Counted from the stretch's first letter, positions 1 to 10,349 are shown. The stretch is DNA of 64,000 nt from Prevotellaceae bacterium MN60 (GCA_900199555.1 FZQZ01000004.1:62001-126000); one strand, 5' to 3'. The notes: generated by a model not told the origin, from the letters alone. Translations and numbers: made by a program.

Positions 1-2262
1 AAGTCACACTTTGATGTTGATGGCGATTATCTTGGCGATTATAGTCAGGCTGAGCGTTATCCAAATGTTGATTGGCAGGATGAGATGTTTAAGGAGTATA
101 CCTTATCTTATAATACGAACCTGAATATTTCTGGTGGTACCAAGTATGTGAAGTACTTCGTTGCATTCGACTTCCAGAATGAAGGTGATATGACCAAAAT
201 TTGGGATAACCACCAGGGATATGAGGGTGGTTATAGTTACAACCGTTTGAATGTACGTTCAAACTTGGACTTCCAGATTACCAAGACAACCCAGTTTAAG
301 GTTAACTTGGCTGGTTCTAATGCTCAGCAGAAGACTCCACGCTTTTATTATGGTAATAGTGGTGAGTTCTTCCAGCAGCAGAAGTGGGCTGGTGCATACG
401 GTATGGCGCCTAACCTCTTCCCTGTACAGTTCTCTGATGGATCTTGGGGATATTATCCTTTGGTTTCAAATATTGAGAACTCTCCTCGAAGCGTATCAAC
501 TTCAGGTTATGAGGTTCGCTCAATCACACGTACTTTTACTGACTTCACTTTGGAGCAGAACCTTGACTTTATTACCAAGGGCCTGATTGCTCGTGGTACT
601 ATCTCTTGGGATAACCAGTTTAATGAAACTGGTCGTGGTATCTCTGACTTGCACACCGTTAAGAATGCTTATATGCTTCCTGAGGATGGAAAGATTCTTT
701 ATGAGAATACCATTGATGATAACACTGGTTTTGATTTCTATGAGGAACGTGGCTGGAGTACTGATGGTGGTAATGTTGGTTCTACTAGTCGTGCAACTGA
801 AATGTCACTCCAGCTTTTCTGGGCTCGTCAGTTCGGTGATCACAACGTAACGCTGATGGGTAACTGGAAACGTCGTACCACTCAGGGAGGTACAAGTCTC
901 GAAGATCGTCGTGAGGACTGGGTATTCCGTACTACCTACGATTATAAGAGCAAGTATTTTGCTGAGTTCAATGGTGCTTACAACGGTTCACAGAAGTTTG
1001 CGAAAGACTATCGTTTTGGTTTCTTCTGCTCTGGTGCTGCAGGTTGGATGTTGTCTGAAGAGCCATTCATGAAGAAGTTGAAGGAGAAGAAAATCTTGGA
1101 TATGTTCAAGATTCGTGGTTCTATCGGTGAAATCGGTGATGATGCAGGTGGTACTGCCTTTGCGTATATGTCAACTTGGAATACAGCTGGCCCTTACGCT
1201 CTTACTCTGGATGGCTCAAACAGTCCTTTCCAAGGTTATACAGAGGCAACTATTGCTGTGCCTGACCTCCGTTGGGCAACCGTGCTGAAGAAGAACCTCG
1301 GTTTCGACTATGCTTTCCTTGGCGGTATGTTTGCAGGTAGCTTTGACTGGTTCCGTGATGACCGTTATGATATTTATATCAGTGGTGATGCTCGCGCTAT
1401 CCCTGCATTCTATGGTGCAAAGAAAAACCCTGATACCAATAAGGGTAAGATTAAGAACTCAGGTTTTGAGTTTGAACTTCGTTTCAATAAGGTACTGAAG
1501 AATGGTATGCGTTTCTGGGCAAATGCCAACTATACTTACGCACATAATACAATCCTCGAAAAGGATGACCCTCAGTTGATTCCTTCTTATCGTAAGGCCC
1601 AAGGCTATTCTCAGGGACAGTATGTTTCATTCATTGATAATGGCTTTATTAGTACTTATGATGAATTATATAGTTCACCTGCGCGCGAAAGAGATGATAA
1701 TCAGGTGCTCATCGGTGACCACTATATTGTAGACTTCAATGGTGACGGTATCGTTGATGAGACTAATGACCAGGCTCCTTATGGTTATACCGGTACTCCC
1801 GAACATACTTATAACGCAACTATCGGTTGGGAGTGGAAAGGCTTTAGCATGTTCGCTCAGCTTTATGGTGTAACTGGTGTTACTCGCGATGTAGGCCTAG
1901 CATCTTTCAATAATAAACTTCTTACCGTATATGATAATGGTACATGGTGGAATCCTGTAGATGGTAATGGTGCAGTTGTTGTTCCTCGTTTCACCACACA
2001 GGTTGCCTATAACGATGGTACTCAGTTCCTTTATGATGGTTCTTATTTCCGTCTGAAGAACGTGGAAATTGCATATACTTGGACAAAGGGCTGGATTAAG
2101 AAGCTTGGTTTCTCAAGCTTGAAGGTTTACGTAAATGGTAACAACCTCTTCTTGATTACCAAGATGCCTGATGACCGTGAGAGTAACTATGGATTTAGCG
2201 GTGGCGGTGGTGCATACCCAACCGTAAGACGTTATAACTTCGGTTTTAAGCTTAACTTATAA
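1..2262 (+). CDS. SusC-family TonB-dependent xylooligosaccharide transporter, 3' part (5' end outside window)
   Basis: The reading frame is open from base 1, so the gene starts upstream; 753 residues are visible of the roughly 1000 usual for SusC, and the signal peptide, N-terminal extension and plug are missing. The visible part is the outer-membrane beta-barrel: it opens with the SusC-typical YPNVDWQDEMFKE stretch, followed by alternating amphipathic strands, and ends in RRYNFGFKLNL with the terminal aromatic/leucine strand needed for barrel insertion. A SusD gene follows 14 bases later, and a second SusC/SusD pair follows that. This order, with a DUF1735-type lipoprotein and a GH10-like lipoprotein behind, corresponds to the xusA-xusE/xyn10C cluster of Prevotella and Bacteroides, so this is the xusA position. 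Family and role are secure; substrate (xylan oligosaccharides) is inferred from neighbours. Confidence 0.95.
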   Translation, partial: KSHFDVDGDYLGDYSQAERYPNVDWQDEMFKEYTLSYNTNLNISGGTKYVKYFVAFDFQNEGDMTKIWDNHQGYEGGYSYNRLNVRSNLDFQITKTTQFKVNLAGSNAQQKTPRFYYGNSGEFFQQQKWAGAYGMAPNLFPVQFSDGSWGYYPLVSNIENSPRSVSTSGYEVRSITRTFTDFTLEQNLDFITKGLIARGTISWDNQFNETGRGISDLHTVKNAYMLPEDGKILYENTIDDNTGFDFYEERGWSTDGGNVGSTSRATEMSLQLFWARQFGDHNVTLMGNWKRRTTQGGTSLEDRREDWVFRTTYDYKSKYFAEFNGAYNGSQKFAKDYRFGFFCSGAAGWMLSEEPFMKKLKEKKILDMFKIRGSIGEIGDDAGGTAFAYMSTWNTAGPYALTLDGSNSPFQGYTEATIAVPDLRWATVLKKNLGFDYAFLGGMFAGSFDWFRDDRYDIYISGDARAIPAFYGAKKNPDTNKGKIKNSGFEFELRFNKVLKNGMRFWANANYTYAHNTILEKDDPQLIPSYRKAQGYSQGQYVSFIDNGFISTYDELYSSPARERDDNQVLIGDHYIVDFNGDGIVDETNDQAPYGYTGTPEHTYNATIGWEWKGFSMFAQLYGVTGVTRDVGLASFNNKLLTVYDNGTWWNPVDGNGAVVVPRFTTQVAYNDGTQFLYDGSYFRLKNVEIAYTWTKGWIKKLGFSSLKVYVNGNNLFLITKMPDDRESNYGFSGGGGAYPTVRRYNFGFKLNL

Positions 2263-2276
2263 TAGCGTATTCTATC

Positions 2277-4301
2277 ATGAAATATAATAAAAACATAAAA
2301 TCCCTTTTGTGTGGTTCGCTGCTTCTTCTGGCAGGTGCATCTATCACATCATGTACCGACTGGCTTGATAGAGATCCTGAATCTATCGTAGAACCAGATG
2401 AGGCATTTAAAAACTACCGTAACTTCCAGGGATATATCGAGGAGATTTATAGTATGATCCCCGATAAGCAGAAGGTTAACTATTGTACTGCATGGAACTT
2501 TGGTGATGATGCCGTTCACAATCCTGAAGGCTATGCACACATGGACCATCAGGTTGACCTCGGTAACTATCGTAACTGGTACAACAACTCACAGTGCTGG
2601 TTGAATGGTTCCAGAAGCTCTCTGTGGAAAAATGCATGGCTGAGTATCCGTAAGTGTAACTTAGGTATCGAAAATATTAAGTCACTTGTAGGTACCGACG
2701 AAGAGCGTGACCTCTTGCTCGGACAGTTGTATTTCTTCCGCGCATGGTGGCATTTCGAACTGATGTGCTATTTTGGAGGTTTCCCATACATTGATCAGAC
2801 TTATGATCCTTCAAACATTCCCGAACTCCCTCGTCTTTCTTTCCAGGAATGTGCTGACCATTGTGCTGCAGACTTTGAAATGGCAGCAAATCTTCTTCCT
2901 AATGACCCTGAAGGTTGGGACGAGACATTGGCTGGTATGCAGACCTCTGGTAAGAATGACCTGCGTATCAACAAGTTTATGGCACTTTGCTACTTAGGTA
3001 AGTGCTACCTTTGGGCTGGTTCTCCGCTGATGAAGGAATTCGAGAAGACTAAGAATGGTGGTCATGCTCAGCTACTGGGTGCTAGCTCTAATGGCAAGAC
3101 CTATGACTATGATGTAGCCTATTGTAAGAAAGCTGCAGAGGTTCTTGGTAAGGCTCTCGATATGGTTAATAAGGGACAGGTTAGCTATAAACTGGCAGAA
3201 TATAAATATTCTAATATCTACGACCACGTGGCAGATGAGAAATCTGAGACTAACTACTCAGATATCTTCTATACAGTAAAGCAGAGCTGGAAGATGCCAG
3301 GTTCTTGTGAGGCTATCTTCCGTGGAGCCTTCCCTGGTGTCAATAGTGCTCCTTGGAACTGCGCTAAGCTTTTCGGCCCGAAGGTGGCTGGCCTCGTAGA
3401 TCATGATAACATTATTCACCATCCAACAGCCAATCTGATTGACCAATATGGTATGGCTAATGGTGAGCCTATTTATCTTGTTCAGAATGGTAAATTGGTG
3501 TATAACGAAGATTCAAAGTGGGATCCCGAGCATCCTTATAAGAATCGTGACCCACGTTTCTATCATGACATCGTATTTGATGGCTTCCACTATGTGCTTA
3601 GCACAGACGCACTGTCAGCAGCTCAGAAGAAACTCGAGTATTGCGACCTTTATACAGGTGGTGCCATGCGTGCTGTTGATAATGCAAGTAGCACAGGCTA
3701 TTTCATTCAGAAGTTGATTCCTCACCAGAATAATGAGGGTGATAAATGGTATGATTATGGTATTGCAGAGCAGAGCTATCTGCCTTACATGCGTCTGGCT
3801 GATGTCTATCTGATGTATGCTGAAGCAAGAACCGCATTCGCTACCAGTCCAATTGATCTCAAGACAAGAGATTTTTGCACAACTTTGTCTGCTGTAGAAG
3901 CTATTGATGCACTTCGTGACCGTGTAAACTCTATCGATTATCCAATGGAACACGTGCCAGCTAAGTACATTAACGTAAATTATGGTAATGGAACCAGCTT
4001 TATGGATATCGTTCGTAACGAGCGTGCTGTAGAATTGGCCTTTGAGGGCTTCCGCTGGTGTGACCTTCAGCGTTGGTTGCTCTTGACAGAGCCTCCATAC
4101 ACGGTAAAGTACTCTCATGAGTTTGAGCGTTTGGAGAAGGCTGAGTGGTTTAAGGATCATGATCCAAAAGATGCAAAGGTTGCTAACTTCCATAGCGAAC
4201 CGCTGATTACTCGTCCTTTAGGCTCAAAGCACTATTGGTTCCCACTTCCTGATAAGGAAACATATCTGTACGGAGCATATAAGCAGAATCCGGGATGGTA
4301 A
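2277..4301 (+). CDS. SusD-family surface glycan-binding lipoprotein (xusB position)
   Basis: 674 residues. The N-terminus is a lipoprotein signal with lipobox ASITSC and lipidation Cys26, followed by acidic residues typical of surface-exported Bacteroidota lipoproteins. SusD hallmarks include LGQLYFFRAWWHFEL in the first TPR-like helix pair, RNERAVELAFEGFRWCDLQRW near residue 580, and the C-terminal YWFPLPDKE...QNPGW signature. The protein is longer than the typical 500-600 residues, mainly through loops in the middle. SusD proteins form a lid over the SusC barrel and capture oligosaccharides. Its gene directly follows the first SusC and precedes the second SusC by 39 bases, so the four genes are very likely co-transcribed. 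Xylan specificity is inferred from the locus. Confidence 0.95.
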   Translation: MKYNKNIKSLLCGSLLLLAGASITSCTDWLDRDPESIVEPDEAFKNYRNFQGYIEEIYSMIPDKQKVNYCTAWNFGDDAVHNPEGYAHMDHQVDLGNYRNWYNNSQCWLNGSRSSLWKNAWLSIRKCNLGIENIKSLVGTDEERDLLLGQLYFFRAWWHFELMCYFGGFPYIDQTYDPSNIPELPRLSFQECADHCAADFEMAANLLPNDPEGWDETLAGMQTSGKNDLRINKFMALCYLGKCYLWAGSPLMKEFEKTKNGGHAQLLGASSNGKTYDYDVAYCKKAAEVLGKALDMVNKGQVSYKLAEYKYSNIYDHVADEKSETNYSDIFYTVKQSWKMPGSCEAIFRGAFPGVNSAPWNCAKLFGPKVAGLVDHDNIIHHPTANLIDQYGMANGEPIYLVQNGKLVYNEDSKWDPEHPYKNRDPRFYHDIVFDGFHYVLSTDALSAAQKKLEYCDLYTGGAMRAVDNASSTGYFIQKLIPHQNNEGDKWYDYGIAEQSYLPYMRLADVYLMYAEARTAFATSPIDLKTRDFCTTLSAVEAIDALRDRVNSIDYPMEHVPAKYINVNYGNGTSFMDIVRNERAVELAFEGFRWCDLQRWLLLTEPPYTVKYSHEFERLEKAEWFKDHDPKDAKVANFHSEPLITRPLGSKHYWFPLPDKETYLYGAYKQNPGW

Positions 4302-4340
4302 AGATAATGCATAATCCATAATGAATAATAAGAAGATTTT

Positions 4341-7328
4341 ATGAAAAATATTAAAACAAACATATTTCTCTTTGCCATGTGTGCTGTAGCACCTCTGGCG
4401 GTCAATGCTCAGACCGCTGAGGATGGTGATTCAGTAGTGGCAAAAAAGAAGGTCCATGTTGCTTTCCGCGACAAGGATGCCGACCATCTTCTTGGAGGTG
4501 TTTCCTATGTTGACATGGAAGAGCTGGCAAAGAAAGACTACACCATGAGTAGCCTTGAAGATTTGAATGGACTCGTTGGTGGTTGGAATGGCAACAACCT
4601 CTGGGGTATGGACAATGACCGTTTGGATAATAACGATAATAGCAACACGCCACTCGTTATTATCGATGGTGTGAAGCGCCCCTCTAACAACGTATTGCCT
4701 TCAGAAATTGAGCAGATTACTTTCCTGAAGGGCGCACAGGCTGTTTTACTCTATGGCTCTAAAGGCGCTAAAGGCGCTATCGTGATTACCACCAAGCGTG
4801 GTAAGGTAGATGGTCTGCAGGTTACTGCCAATGCCAACACCGGTTTTCACTTTGCAAAGGAATTCCCCGAGTATCTGGGCTCTGCAGAGTATATGACGCT
4901 TTATAATGAAGCTGCTATCAACGACGCTCTTTCCGCAGGTTCTCATTATAGTAACATGCTCGAAGGACCATATACCCAGCAGGATATTTATAACCATGCC
5001 GTAGGTGCTAATCCTTATCGTTACCCCAATATGAACTATTATTCAGACGAATATATTCGTAAAGCGTATAATCGTTCTGAGGCTACATTGGAGATTCAGG
5101 GTGGTGGTACACGTGCCCACTTCTATACAAATATCAACTACTATCGTGCAGAAGACCTCCTGAACTTCGGTAATGCAAAGGATAACTATACAGACCGTTT
5201 CAGTGTACGTGGTAATGTAGACCTTGTTGTTAATAAGTATATCAAGGGTTGGGCTAATGCAAGCGCTACTTTCTACAATGCTAACAAAAACAAGGGAGAT
5301 TTCTGGAAGGAAGCATCAACCATGCGTCCAAACTATCCTAGAAATGCTGCGATGCTGATTGATATTAATATGATAGATCCTTATGCCACTAAGGCATTAG
5401 CTACTCTTGGAAAGTCTCTCAATCTCCTTGGTGGAAGACTCTTCCCAAGTGGTACGAAAACAATCGACTCTAACTCAATCGCAGATGGCTATTTTGGTGG
5501 TACTTCAACAGACTACAGTCGTCAGTTCCAGTTTGATGCAGGTATTGATTATGATATGAACCAGTTTATCAAGGGTTTGTCTTTCAAGACACTGTTCTCT
5601 ATTGACTATGCTGCTAAGTACAGCCTCTCATACAACAATAAGTATGCCATCTATATTCCTATATGGAGTAACTATAACGGAGAGGATGCTATTGTGGGCT
5701 TGACACAGCAGAATGATGAAGTCGTAACGGGTAAATTGTCTTTCTCTAACTCATCATATCGCCAGACAATTACTTGGAATGGTCATTTTGACTATGAGAA
5801 TACTTTTGCAGGCAAGCATCATGTAACAGGTATGTTGCTCGCAAGTATGTACACGACTATTACCAGTGGTCAGTATCATCGTTATGCTAATGCGAACTTA
5901 GGTTTAGAGGCTGGTTATGACTATATGGGTCGTTATTTTGCCGAAGTAGGTTTGTCTGGTGTACATTCAGCTCGTCTTGCCGAAGGTCATCGTGAAGCGC
6001 TTTCTCATTCGTTCACACTCGGATGGAATCTTGCAAAAGAGAATTTCTTGAAAGATACCTTCGTGGATGATTTGATGCTGAGTGCATCTTACAGCAACCT
6101 TAGTGAAGATGCGGATGTCTATATGCTTGTTAATGGTAGCGAAAAGTATTTTAATCTCTATAAATCTCTTTGGGAAAAAGGTGGCGGTAGCTTCACATGG
6201 GGCGATGGCGCATATTCTACCGATCGCACCTATTCTACTGCAGGTTTGAATTCTGATCTTGACTTTATTCATCGTAAAGAGTTCTCTGCAACACTTCGTG
6301 GTTCGTTCTTTAACAAACTGATTAGTGCAGAGTTTACTTATTTTAATACGAATATGGATGGCTTCATCGTTCAGAACCCCACTATGTTCCCATCACACTT
6401 GTCTAGTGGTCTCGGTGTTTCGACCTTTAAGCCCGCTATCAACAATGATATTCAAAACCGTAAAGGTCTTGATTTCAGCGTAACTGCTCAAAAACAATTG
6501 GGTAAAGTTCACGCTACGTTGGGTGTTGTTGGTACTTATCTGACCACCAAGTGGAGTAAGAAAGATGAGATTCCAGCATATGAGAACTTGAAGGAAGAAG
6601 GACATTCTTTGGATGCTATTCGTGGTTATAAGTGCATTGGCTTCTATACCATTGATGACTTTAATGTCACTACGGATGAGAAGACTGGTAAGGTTAAGTA
6701 TAATTTGAAGGATGGACTTCCCAAGTCAAGAATCGGTGGTACGATCATGCCTGGTGACTTGAAGTATGAAAATGTTAATGGCGACGATGTAATTGACAAG
6801 AACGATATGGTTGATCTTGGCAAGTCTGGTACGTATGGTGCACCTCTTACACTGGGTGTGAACCTCACACTGAAGTATAAGAACTGGACACTCTTCATGG
6901 TAGGTAATGGTCAGTTCGGTGCTTATGCGCTCAGAAACAATAGCTATTATTACATGCAGGGAGACGACAAGTACTCAGTGAATGCTCGTGATCGCATACA
7001 ATATACTTATGATGAGGACGGTATCATCAATGGATTTGTAAATCCCAATGCGTCTCATCCTCGTCTGACAACTGCGAACTCGGCAAATAATGCTGCTGCA
7101 TCTACTTTCTGGCTCTACAGCACAGATCGTTTCAACCTTCGTAAGGTGCAGCTTACTTATGATTTCCCCGCAGAGATGTTCAAGGGAACTCCCGTCAAGG
7201 CGCTCTCTGTTTATGTAAACGGAAACGATCTCCTTACGATTTCTAAGAATCGTAAGATCATGGAGACTACTGTTGGCTATGCACCACAGACTCGTTTCTA
7301 TAATCTCGGTGTTAAGGTAACCCTCTAA
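4341..7328 (+). CDS. SusC-family TonB-dependent transporter lacking the N-terminal extension (xusC position)
   Basis: 995 residues, complete. A signal peptide (about residues 1-23, ending AVNA-Q) is followed almost directly by the plug domain, recognised by PLVIIDGVKRP, IEQITFLKGAQAVLLYGSKG and GAIVITTKRGK (about residues 105-155). The carboxypeptidase-regulatory-like N-terminal extension found in most SusC proteins is absent, and the SLQGKVAGV-type plug stretch is replaced by LEDLNGLVGGWNG. The rest is barrel, ending YNLGVKVTL. The cognate SusD starts 12 bases downstream. Known role of the family is TonB-driven import of oligosaccharides across the outer membrane; xylan as substrate is inferred from context. 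The short N-terminus may mean different coupling to TonB. Confidence 0.94.
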   Translation: MKNIKTNIFLFAMCAVAPLAVNAQTAEDGDSVVAKKKVHVAFRDKDADHLLGGVSYVDMEELAKKDYTMSSLEDLNGLVGGWNGNNLWGMDNDRLDNNDNSNTPLVIIDGVKRPSNNVLPSEIEQITFLKGAQAVLLYGSKGAKGAIVITTKRGKVDGLQVTANANTGFHFAKEFPEYLGSAEYMTLYNEAAINDALSAGSHYSNMLEGPYTQQDIYNHAVGANPYRYPNMNYYSDEYIRKAYNRSEATLEIQGGGTRAHFYTNINYYRAEDLLNFGNAKDNYTDRFSVRGNVDLVVNKYIKGWANASATFYNANKNKGDFWKEASTMRPNYPRNAAMLIDINMIDPYATKALATLGKSLNLLGGRLFPSGTKTIDSNSIADGYFGGTSTDYSRQFQFDAGIDYDMNQFIKGLSFKTLFSIDYAAKYSLSYNNKYAIYIPIWSNYNGEDAIVGLTQQNDEVVTGKLSFSNSSYRQTITWNGHFDYENTFAGKHHVTGMLLASMYTTITSGQYHRYANANLGLEAGYDYMGRYFAEVGLSGVHSARLAEGHREALSHSFTLGWNLAKENFLKDTFVDDLMLSASYSNLSEDADVYMLVNGSEKYFNLYKSLWEKGGGSFTWGDGAYSTDRTYSTAGLNSDLDFIHRKEFSATLRGSFFNKLISAEFTYFNTNMDGFIVQNPTMFPSHLSSGLGVSTFKPAINNDIQNRKGLDFSVTAQKQLGKVHATLGVVGTYLTTKWSKKDEIPAYENLKEEGHSLDAIRGYKCIGFYTIDDFNVTTDEKTGKVKYNLKDGLPKSRIGGTIMPGDLKYENVNGDDVIDKNDMVDLGKSGTYGAPLTLGVNLTLKYKNWTLFMVGNGQFGAYALRNNSYYYMQGDDKYSVNARDRIQYTYDEDGIINGFVNPNASHPRLTTANSANNAAASTFWLYSTDRFNLRKVQLTYDFPAEMFKGTPVKALSVYVNGNDLLTISKNRKIMETTVGYAPQTRFYNLGVKVTL

Positions 7329-7340
7329 AAAAGTAAGACA

Positions 7341-9170
7341 ATGAAGACAAAAAATATTGTATTGTATTTCATCGCGCTCCTCGCTTTCTGCTCATGTAAC
7401 GATATGTTCGAGCCAGCAGAAGAGAATGTCCGACAGTTGGATGATATGACAGAGGAGTCTAAATATGCGCATGGTCTGCTGATGTATGGCTATGATCGTC
7501 TTCCTTATATTACGACCACCACAACTGATGTTGCTACTGATGATGCTGTCACCAATGATAAGAACAGCAACTATATGTATATGGCAACTGGTAGGTGGGC
7601 AGCTGACGATAATCCTATGTCTCAATGGGATAAATGTAAGGATGGTATCCAGTATGTTAATCTCTTCCTGACCATTGTTGATAAAGTAAAATGGGCTCCA
7701 AGTGCAGCCTCAAAGCAACAGATGTTTATTGATCGCCTGACTGGTGAGGCTTATGGCCTGCGTGCACTTCTCTATTATTACCTGTTGCAGGCTCATGGTG
7801 GCTATGCAGATGATGGTGTACTCTATGGCGTGCCTCTGCTGACTCAGCCTGAAGATGGTAGCTCAGACTTCAATCAGCCACGTGCAACTTTTGCAGATTG
7901 TGTGAAGCAGATCTTCGAAGATTGTGATAAAGCAATGGAATTGCTTCCTGCTGACTATGTTGATATTAAAAGTACTGACGAGATCCCTGCAAAGTATCAG
8001 AAACTTGGCGCTATTGTATCTGGATATAACTTGGTATTCGGTGCGCGTTCAAAGAACCTGATGTCAGCTAAGATTGCTGAGGCAATCAAGGCACAGGTTG
8101 CTCTTCTTGCTGCAAGTCCTGCATTCCGCGCTCAGAGTGGTGTAACATCTGAGGAAGCTGCAAAGCTTTGCGCTAATGTGCTTACACGTATTGGTGGAAT
8201 GGATGGCTTTGATAAGGATGGTAACATCAACTGGTATATGAATGCTACTAAGCTGAACAACAAAGCCGAATTTGATGAGATTCTTTGGCGTGAAGATTAT
8301 CGTCTGAATGCAGATCAAGAAAAGGAGAACTTCCCACCATCATTGTATGGTAGCGGTCGCGTAAATCCTTCGCAGAATCTTGTTGATGCTTTCCCAATGC
8401 GTAGTGGTAAGCCTATTACAGAAGCAACAGATTACAACCCCAATAATCCTTATGAAGGTCGTGATCCACGTCTTGAAAAGACAGTGCTTGTGAATGGTAC
8501 GAATTTCAGAAAGGTTGATGTTGTCACAGGAACTTATGCAAACTCTAAGGGTGAAAATCTTGACAATCTTAACAAAGAAACAACTTCAACCCGCACGGGT
8601 TATTATCTGAGAAAGTTGCTTCGTGATGATGTAAATCCATTGTCAAGTTCGCTGATAGAAAAACAGCATGTTTATCCACGTATCCGTTATACAGAGATCT
8701 TCTTGGCTTACGCAGAAGCTGCAAACGATGCATGGGGTCCAAAGGTTGATGGAGCTGGTGTTGGCTTTACCGCATACGATGTAATCAAGGCTATCCGTCA
8801 GCGTGCAGGACTTGGAACTGATGCTATTGGAATGCCACTTCCACAAGGTGATGAGTATCTTGAGGAGTGCGCAGGTAGTCAGGAAAAGATGACAGATCTG
8901 ATTCGCAATGAACGTCGTATCGAACTCTGTTTTGAAAATAAGCGTTTCTGGGATCTCCGTCGTTGGATGCTACCACTTAATGAGCCCATTAAGGGTATGA
9001 AGATTGAGAAGATTGACTCTGAAAAGGATCCAACTCCTGACAATCTCACTTATACCGTTATTGATGTGGAGACTCGTGACTATGACAACTCTTATCAGTG
9101 CTATGGTCCTATTCCAAAGGGTGAAGTGCTCAAATGGAGCAACCTGAAACAGAATAAGGGTTGGAGATAA
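7341..9170 (+). CDS. SusD-family surface glycan-binding lipoprotein (xusD position)
   Basis: 609 residues. The signal ends FCSC with probable lipidation at Cys19; the lipobox is weak (Phe at -3), but position and context support a lipoprotein. SusD features are LTGEAYGLRALLYYYLLQAHGG, the PRATFADCVKQIFEDCDKA helix, LIRNERRIELCFENKRFWDLRRW near residue 520, and the terminal YGPIPKGEVLKWSNLKQNKGW. It pairs with the preceding SusC (12 bases apart), giving two complete transport pairs in tandem. Inferred role is binding of a second size or decoration class of xylooligosaccharide at the cell surface. Confidence 0.95.
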   Translation: MKTKNIVLYFIALLAFCSCNDMFEPAEENVRQLDDMTEESKYAHGLLMYGYDRLPYITTTTTDVATDDAVTNDKNSNYMYMATGRWAADDNPMSQWDKCKDGIQYVNLFLTIVDKVKWAPSAASKQQMFIDRLTGEAYGLRALLYYYLLQAHGGYADDGVLYGVPLLTQPEDGSSDFNQPRATFADCVKQIFEDCDKAMELLPADYVDIKSTDEIPAKYQKLGAIVSGYNLVFGARSKNLMSAKIAEAIKAQVALLAASPAFRAQSGVTSEEAAKLCANVLTRIGGMDGFDKDGNINWYMNATKLNNKAEFDEILWREDYRLNADQEKENFPPSLYGSGRVNPSQNLVDAFPMRSGKPITEATDYNPNNPYEGRDPRLEKTVLVNGTNFRKVDVVTGTYANSKGENLDNLNKETTSTRTGYYLRKLLRDDVNPLSSSLIEKQHVYPRIRYTEIFLAYAEAANDAWGPKVDGAGVGFTAYDVIKAIRQRAGLGTDAIGMPLPQGDEYLEECAGSQEKMTDLIRNERRIELCFENKRFWDLRRWMLPLNEPIKGMKIEKIDSEKDPTPDNLTYTVIDVETRDYDNSYQCYGPIPKGEVLKWSNLKQNKGWR

Positions 9171-9198
9171 TTTGATAAATTGATAATTGAAAATTACA

Positions 9199-10335
9199 AT
9201 GATGAAATTGAAAAAATATATATATGGTGTGGCCTTGGGAGCTCTCTCTCTTGCTTATACGTCATGTTATAATGCAGATAAGGACTTCCCAGACTATGAA
9301 GGAGGTACAACTGCCTACTTCGCCTATCAGTTCCCTGTACGTACCCTCGTACTTGGTAATGATATCTATGACAATGCACTTGACAATGCGCATAAGTGCC
9401 GTATCTGGGCTACGATGGGTGGTGCCTACGGCGGTCGTAGCGCATATGTTGATTTTGTCGTTGACCCGACACTTTGTGATAACCTTTGGTTTGTTGATGA
9501 GGGTGGAAACGCATCTTATCGTGTAACTCCTCTGCCTGCTGACTATTATACATTGTCATCTAACGTTATTCCTTACAATGGTGACGCTCGTGGCTATGTA
9601 GAGGTGCAGTTCACAGATAAATTCTTTGAAGATGAAAATGCTATCAACGATTACTATGTGATTCCTTTGTTGATGACGAAGACAACAGGTATTGACCATA
9701 TTCTTACTGGTTCAAGACGTGAGGGATGTGAAGATGCTTCTCGTACGAACACAGAGTTGTGGGATGTATTGGCAAAGGATTATGTACTTTATTGCGTGAA
9801 GTATATGAACCCATGGCAGGGTAAGTATATCCGTCGTGGTGTTGACGAGGTAACAGAGAAGGGTAAGACAACAACTGTTGTTCGTAAGGATTTCTCTTTG
9901 GTTAATACCGACCTTGAACACTATACCGAGAATCCTGTAAACCAGAACGATGAGGTTTGTGGTATCACCACTAAGAATATGAAGCAGTCTATCTTCCCTG
10001 TTTCATTCAAGACCTCTTCTGGTGCATCTATTGCATGTAACCTCATTCTGACATTCGACGGTAATAATTGTACTATCTCTACCGAGGATGCAAATGTAGA
10101 AGCTACCGGTACTGGTGAATTTATTGCTAAGGGTACTGAGCGCAAAGAATATAAGGACTACCAGTGGGGAAGCAACAATGGACAGCCTGTTCAGCGTGAC
10201 ATTCTCCGTTTGGCTTACAACGTGAACTTTGCGGATAAGAACATTCAGGTAGCTACCAACGATACACTGGTTGTTCAGACTCGTGAGTCAAACAAGAAGG
10301 TGTTCTTCTCACCCAAATACGAAATTAAAGATTAA
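9199..10335 (+). CDS. DUF1735/DUF5627-type surface lipoprotein (xusE position)
   Basis: 378 residues from the ATG at 9199; an upstream TTG at 9187 is in frame but gives no better signal peptide. The lipoprotein signal ends LAYTSC. The N-terminal half (FPDYEGGTTAYFAYQFPVR onward, including the PADYYTLSSNVIPYNGD strand pair) resembles DUF1735. The C-terminal half, with GTGEFIAKGTERKEYKDYQW, resembles DUF5627. Proteins of this kind sit between SusD and the terminal surface protein in xylan loci (XusE) and are thought to bind glycan at the cell surface; no catalytic residues are evident. The stop codon at 10333-10335 overlaps the ribosome binding site of the next gene. Fold assignment is by pattern recall only. 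Confidence 0.8.
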   Translation: MMKLKKYIYGVALGALSLAYTSCYNADKDFPDYEGGTTAYFAYQFPVRTLVLGNDIYDNALDNAHKCRIWATMGGAYGGRSAYVDFVVDPTLCDNLWFVDEGGNASYRVTPLPADYYTLSSNVIPYNGDARGYVEVQFTDKFFEDENAINDYYVIPLLMTKTTGIDHILTGSRREGCEDASRTNTELWDVLAKDYVLYCVKYMNPWQGKYIRRGVDEVTEKGKTTTVVRKDFSLVNTDLEHYTENPVNQNDEVCGITTKNMKQSIFPVSFKTSSGASIACNLILTFDGNNCTISTEDANVEATGTGEFIAKGTERKEYKDYQWGSNNGQPVQRDILRLAYNVNFADKNIQVATNDTLVVQTRESNKKVFFSPKYEIKD

Positions 10336-10341
10336 AGGAGG
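10334..10341 (+). promoter_or_regulatory. Strong Shine-Dalgarno site AAAGGAGG
   Basis: A near-perfect anti-16S match overlaps the upstream stop codon. It lies 8 bases before the ATG at 10350 but only 2 before the ATG at 10344, so it favours 10350 as the true start. Most other starts in the window have A-rich leaders without such a site. Confidence 0.7.
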
Positions 10342-10349
10342 CTATGAGT

